From CAZNQW01 sp964575225 (lineage in GTDB: Bacteria; Chloroflexota; Anaerolineae; JAAYZQ01): 8,451 nucleotides of DNA. Below are positions 6,070 to 8,451 of this stretch, piece by piece (position 1 is the stretch's first letter; each line of letters begins with the position of its first letter). The stretch lies in contig CAZNQW010000174.1 in the NCBI GenBank assembly GCA_964575225.1, forward strand, positions 1 through 8,451, read 5' to 3'. The position numbers and the translations under genes were made by a program. A model generated the notes under the pieces. The model searched no databases, was not told the DNA's origin, and saw nothing but the letters and a program-made list of their open reading frames with translations.

Positions 6070-6098
6070 AGTATCGCACACAAATTATCTGACGGCAA
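6070..6098 (-). promoter_or_regulatory. hpt promoter, extended -10 type
   Basis: On the minus strand TTGCCG (6098-6093; four of six) is 17 bp from GATACT (6075-6070; four of six), and the three bases before the latter are TGC, the extended -10 motif. Transcription would start near 6063, giving a leader of about 33 nt with AAGGAGG before the ATG at 6030. Individual hexamers are weak, so confidence is moderate. Confidence 0.5.
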
Positions 6099-6179
6099 GT
6101 GACCGCAGAGCCTGTGACAGAGGACGATGCCCAGCTATGGTTTGGTTTCCCCCGGCCTCCTTGGCGCAGGGCGCTGCCG

Positions 6180-7406
6180 TTAGTACAGCAAAGGGAAGGC
6201 GTTGGTGGGCGCAGCGTAGCGGCAGTGAACTTCCCACACCGGGCTCTTCCCCACGTTAGACAGGAGATAGCCGCATTGGGGCTCGAGCTCGCTCGGAAAG
6301 GGGGCGTTTTGGATGAGGGTAGGCCAGACCTGCGGCGTGGGTGTGGGGGTTGGGGGCATGGGCGTTGGCGGTAGGGGCGTCGCTGTGGGGGGCAAAGCGG
6401 TCGGTGCGGGTGGCACTGCCTGGGCGGCAAAGTCGGCTCCCTTGAATTGGGCGGCGAGTTCGCGAGTCAGATCGAGATATCGGTGTCCATAGGCCTTGCT
6501 GGGTTCGATGTAGGAACCTTCGGGCCATTCGTTGAACGAATTGATGATCACCCATTGGGGTTTACTGGCGATGGCTGCCTGCCAGCAGGCCCGATAGTAG
6601 GCGCCATCATCGCGGGAGCGGGCAAACCCACTGCCCGGCCGTACCTTGCGATCGTCATAGCCGGGCATCACCGTAGCCACCCAAATCTTGGCCGTGCCAT
6701 GCTGTTGGTTGTATTTTTGGACACGGCCTGCCCAGGAAGAGAGCGTATTGGATGGGGGAATGCGGTTGGGCCAGGTAATGCTGTACAGGTGATGCCCGTC
6801 AAAGGCTGCTTGGTAGTTGATGTTCGTCCCCTCTGCGATCCAGAGAGCCTGGCGATTGGGATCGGCCTGATCGCGAATGCTCCTCCAGGTATCGACCGAT
6901 AGCCTTGAGACGTTGTAAAAGAAGACTACGGGCCGCCCTCCTACCCGAAGATAGGCCGGATGAGCCGCGTGTACCTGAAGCAGGTGGCGGAGATTATTTA
7001 CATAACTTGCGGCACCCTGCATGACCGGCGAGTTAAGGTCAAAGTCTACCGCCACCCGAAAGCCTCTCTCTGCCGAAAGGTTCAAAAGGGCCTTCAGGTT
7101 CTTTTCCGTGCGGTTGCCCTGACCCCACCAGTTGAGTACAAAGGCATCGATCCCGGCGCCCTTGGCCTGTTCGATGTGGCGAATCATGGCCTCGGCGTTG
7201 TCCGAGTTGTAAGGGATCTCGGGTAGGTCGGGGACTGTGCCCGAGTTCCAGGTGTTTTTGTCGAACCAGGTGTAATAAAAGGCCAATACCAGGCGCTCGC
7301 CCTGGGCCTGTGCCTCGGGAGGGTGGCCCAGGCCGAACAGCCCGGAAAGCACCATCCCGATGGTCAAGAACAACAATCCATTTCGCAGCGTCAAAACGCC
7401 TCCCAT
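6180..7406 (-). CDS. Exported GH99-like glycoside hydrolase with Pro/Thr-rich linker
   Basis: This 408-aa protein begins with a signal peptide: hydrophobic core about 10-26 and a probable signal peptidase I site after A34 (AQA-Q); no lipobox Cys. The body (about 37-320) resembles the GH99/WbsX-like (beta/alpha)8 family, which includes endo-alpha-mannosidases. Evidence is the LAFYYTWFD start, FVLNWWGQG at 89-97, and FNEWPEGSYIEPS at 291-303, where E293 and E296 match the catalytic pair of the GH99 EWHEG motif. A Pro/Thr linker (331-359) leads to a short tail of about 49 residues with two Cys (C378, C395) that I do not recognise. ATG 7406 lacks a ribosome-binding site, whereas GGGAGG inside codons 1-3 sits four bases before an in-frame TTG (7394-7392), an equally plausible start. 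Substrate specificity is not readable from sequence. Confidence 0.78.
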   Translation of the reverse strand: MGGVLTLRNGLLFLTIGMVLSGLFGLGHPPEAQAQGERLVLAFYYTWFDKNTWNSGTVPDLPEIPYNSDNAEAMIRHIEQAKGAGIDAFVLNWWGQGNRTEKNLKALLNLSAERGFRVAVDFDLNSPVMQGAASYVNNLRHLLQVHAAHPAYLRVGGRPVVFFYNVSRLSVDTWRSIRDQADPNRQALWIAEGTNINYQAAFDGHHLYSITWPNRIPPSNTLSSWAGRVQKYNQQHGTAKIWVATVMPGYDDRKVRPGSGFARSRDDGAYYRACWQAAIASKPQWVIINSFNEWPEGSYIEPSKAYGHRYLDLTRELAAQFKGADFAAQAVPPAPTALPPTATPLPPTPMPPTPTPTPQVWPTLIQNAPFPSELEPQCGYLLSNVGKSPVWEVHCRYAAPTNAFPLLY

Positions 7407-7465
7407 GTTTGTGAGCTGATCGTGGATGCAGAGCCACCCGGCATGGGCGCAGCTCCGACGAGGTT

Positions 7466-7494
7466 ATTATACCGGAAAAGATCGACCGGAGCAA
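7466..7494 (-). promoter_or_regulatory. Promoter of the GH99-like gene
   Basis: On the minus strand an exact TATAAT (7471-7466) lies 17 bp from TTGCTC (7494-7489; three of six). Transcription would start near 7459, giving a leader of about 52 nt before ATG 7406. No ribosome-binding site is seen in that leader, which supports the alternative TTG start at 7394. Confidence 0.6.
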
Positions 7495-7542
7495 ACAGAT
7501 GAGCGATGGAGGTGTGCAGACTTGAGGGTGCTACTGTCTGGA

Positions 7543-7571
7543 TTGGCAAGAACTGACAGTTGTGCTATACT
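7543..7571 (+). promoter_or_regulatory. Strong promoter of the response-regulator gene
   Basis: TTGGCA (7543-7548; five of six) is 17 bp upstream of TATACT (7566-7571; five of six), preceded by TGC (7563-7565), an extended -10. Predicted start is near 7578, about 59 nt before the ATG at 7637. The spacer holds a perfect small palindrome, AACTG-A-CAGTT (7551-7561), between the two boxes, where a bound repressor would block the polymerase. Confidence 0.8.
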
Positions 7572-7636
7572 GCTACGGTGCCAGATAGCTGGGAACTCAA
7601 GTGCACACCGAAACCGGTGGGAAATGGAAGAAAAGG

Positions 7637-8451
7637 ATGGCAGGCGAAAAAGTACTGGTCATAGACGACAGTGACGAACTCAGGTCCTTGCTCGCATCGC
7701 TGCTACCTTACGGCGGTTATGATCCCTATAGCGCTGGATCGGGCCAAGAAGGTCTGGAACTGGTGCCTGCAATTCAGCCCGACTTGATCCTGATCGATCT
7801 CGAACTCCCCGATACAACCGGCCTCAAGGTCCTTGAGGAGTTGAGCCGTCGTGGGTTTACCATTCCCACGATCATGATGACCGGCTATGGCTCGGAAGGT
7901 AGCGCGGCTCGCGCCCTACGGCTTGGCGTGCGCGACTATTTGATCAAACCGTTTACCACGGAGGAGGTTCTTTCCAGCATCGAGCGCGCGCTGTCCGAGA
8001 GCCGCCTACGCCGCGAAAAGGATCAACAGAATGCGCTTTTGGCCGATTATGGGCGGCGGTTCAAGTTGTTCGCTGCCGTCGCCCAGTCCATGGGCGAGGA
8101 CATGGATGCCTCCCAGCTCTTGCAGCGGATTGTCGAAGCGGCGGTCTTGGTCACGCGGGCCGAGGCAGGCTTTCTCCTTGGGGTCGATCAAGAAGATGGC
8201 GGTTTGCGGGTGGTCAGTTCCCGTGGCCTCCAAGATCCGACGGAAGGGCAGACGGTTACTGCCGGAGATGAGCGCCTGTTGCCGGTTTTGCAGAAGGGAA
8301 CCGTCGTGCAGCTCTGTGGAAAGGGCGGGGCTACCATTGAAATCCAAACCGGGGCCTGTGTTCAGGTCGTATGCCAGGCTCCGCTCCAGATCGGTGGCGC
8401 GATGTTGGGGGTGCTCAGCGTCGACCGCCGAAAGCAATCCACTTCATTTAG
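7637..8451 (+). CDS. Response regulator with receiver and GAF domains, 3' end beyond the window
   Basis: The frame is open from ATG 7637 to the last base, giving 271 residues. Residues 1-120 are a complete receiver domain: acidic pocket D10/D11, phospho-acceptor D54 in LILIDLELP, T82, and K104 in LIKPF. A helical connector (about 112-150, charged, probably coiled) leads to a GAF domain from about 155, with LLQRIVEAAVLVTRAEAGFL and the typical GGAMLGVLSVD near the end. GAF domains bind small ligands or mediate dimerisation. The output domain (kinase, cyclase, DNA-binding or other) is off the window, so the role is open. GGAAG (7626-7630), six bases before the ATG, sets the start. No partner kinase is visible here. 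The gene is divergent from the GH99-like gene across 230 bp holding both promoters. Confidence 0.93.
   Translation, partial: MAGEKVLVIDDSDELRSLLASLLPYGGYDPYSAGSGQEGLELVPAIQPDLILIDLELPDTTGLKVLEELSRRGFTIPTIMMTGYGSEGSAARALRLGVRDYLIKPFTTEEVLSSIERALSESRLRREKDQQNALLADYGRRFKLFAAVAQSMGEDMDASQLLQRIVEAAVLVTRAEAGFLLGVDQEDGGLRVVSSRGLQDPTEGQTVTAGDERLLPVLQKGTVVQLCGKGGATIEIQTGACVQVVCQAPLQIGGAMLGVLSVDRRKQSTSF

Noticed and set aside
6163..6179. GC-rich stretch after the GH99-like gene as an intrinsic terminator
   Set aside because: Only a 4-bp GCGC stem forms and no T-tract follows.
7426..7674. 82-codon plus-strand open frame before the response regulator
   Set aside because: It begins inside the GH99-like gene's leader, upstream of the response-regulator promoter, overlaps that gene's start in another frame, and has no recognisable features.
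1..8451. Possible defence system, CRISPR array, prophage or biosynthetic cluster
   Set aside because: No repeats, nucleases, transposases, phage or cluster genes are present; most genes are independent units with ordinary functions.

Overview
The window looks like the start of a draft, probably metagenomic, contig from a moderately GC-rich bacterium, most likely a member of the Chloroflexota. That placement is an inference from gene style: an ArsR-type regulator with a DUF5937-like N-terminus, a secreted GH99-like protein with a Pro/Thr-rich tail, a receiver-GAF signalling protein, and a Chloroflexota-looking HPRT. No rRNA, tRNA, CRISPR array, insertion sequence or phage gene was seen. Two assembly artefacts matter. 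Bases 1-47 are untrimmed Illumina P7-side adapter. Bases 5570-5579 are a run of ten Ns inside the hpt gene that breaks its frame.

Layout from left to right. 48-754 (-): 3'-truncated ArsR/DUF5937-type regulator, with a consensus promoter and an overlapping 18-bp palindrome just upstream. 874-1986 (-): mutY, an adenine DNA glycosylase with an almost complete Nudix box in its C-terminal domain. 2143-2700 (+): macro-domain ADP-ribose hydrolase, divergent from mutY. 2691-3242 (-): small Ig-like protein, tail-to-tail with the macro gene with a 10-bp overlap. 3257-5362 (-): 701-aa metzincin-type zinc metallopeptidase with a beta-rich N-terminus, an Ig-like domain and a helical C-terminus; it forms a two-gene operon with the Ig-like protein. 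5498-6030 (-): hpt. 6180-7406 (-): exported GH99-like glycosidase. 7637-end (+): response regulator with receiver and GAF domains, running off the window.

Nearly every gene has its own recognisable sigma70-type promoter, mostly TTG-started -35 boxes 16-17 bp from TATAAT-like -10 boxes, so most of the region is single-gene transcription units. The exception is the peptidase/Ig-like pair. Housekeeping functions (base-excision repair, purine salvage, ADP-ribose turnover) are interleaved with accessory ones. I see no clear defence system or biosynthetic cluster. The most unusual item is the peptidase/Ig-like operon, in which the small downstream protein resembles the Ig-like domain inside the peptidase. 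All spaces between genes are under 300 bases, the longest being 7407-7636.
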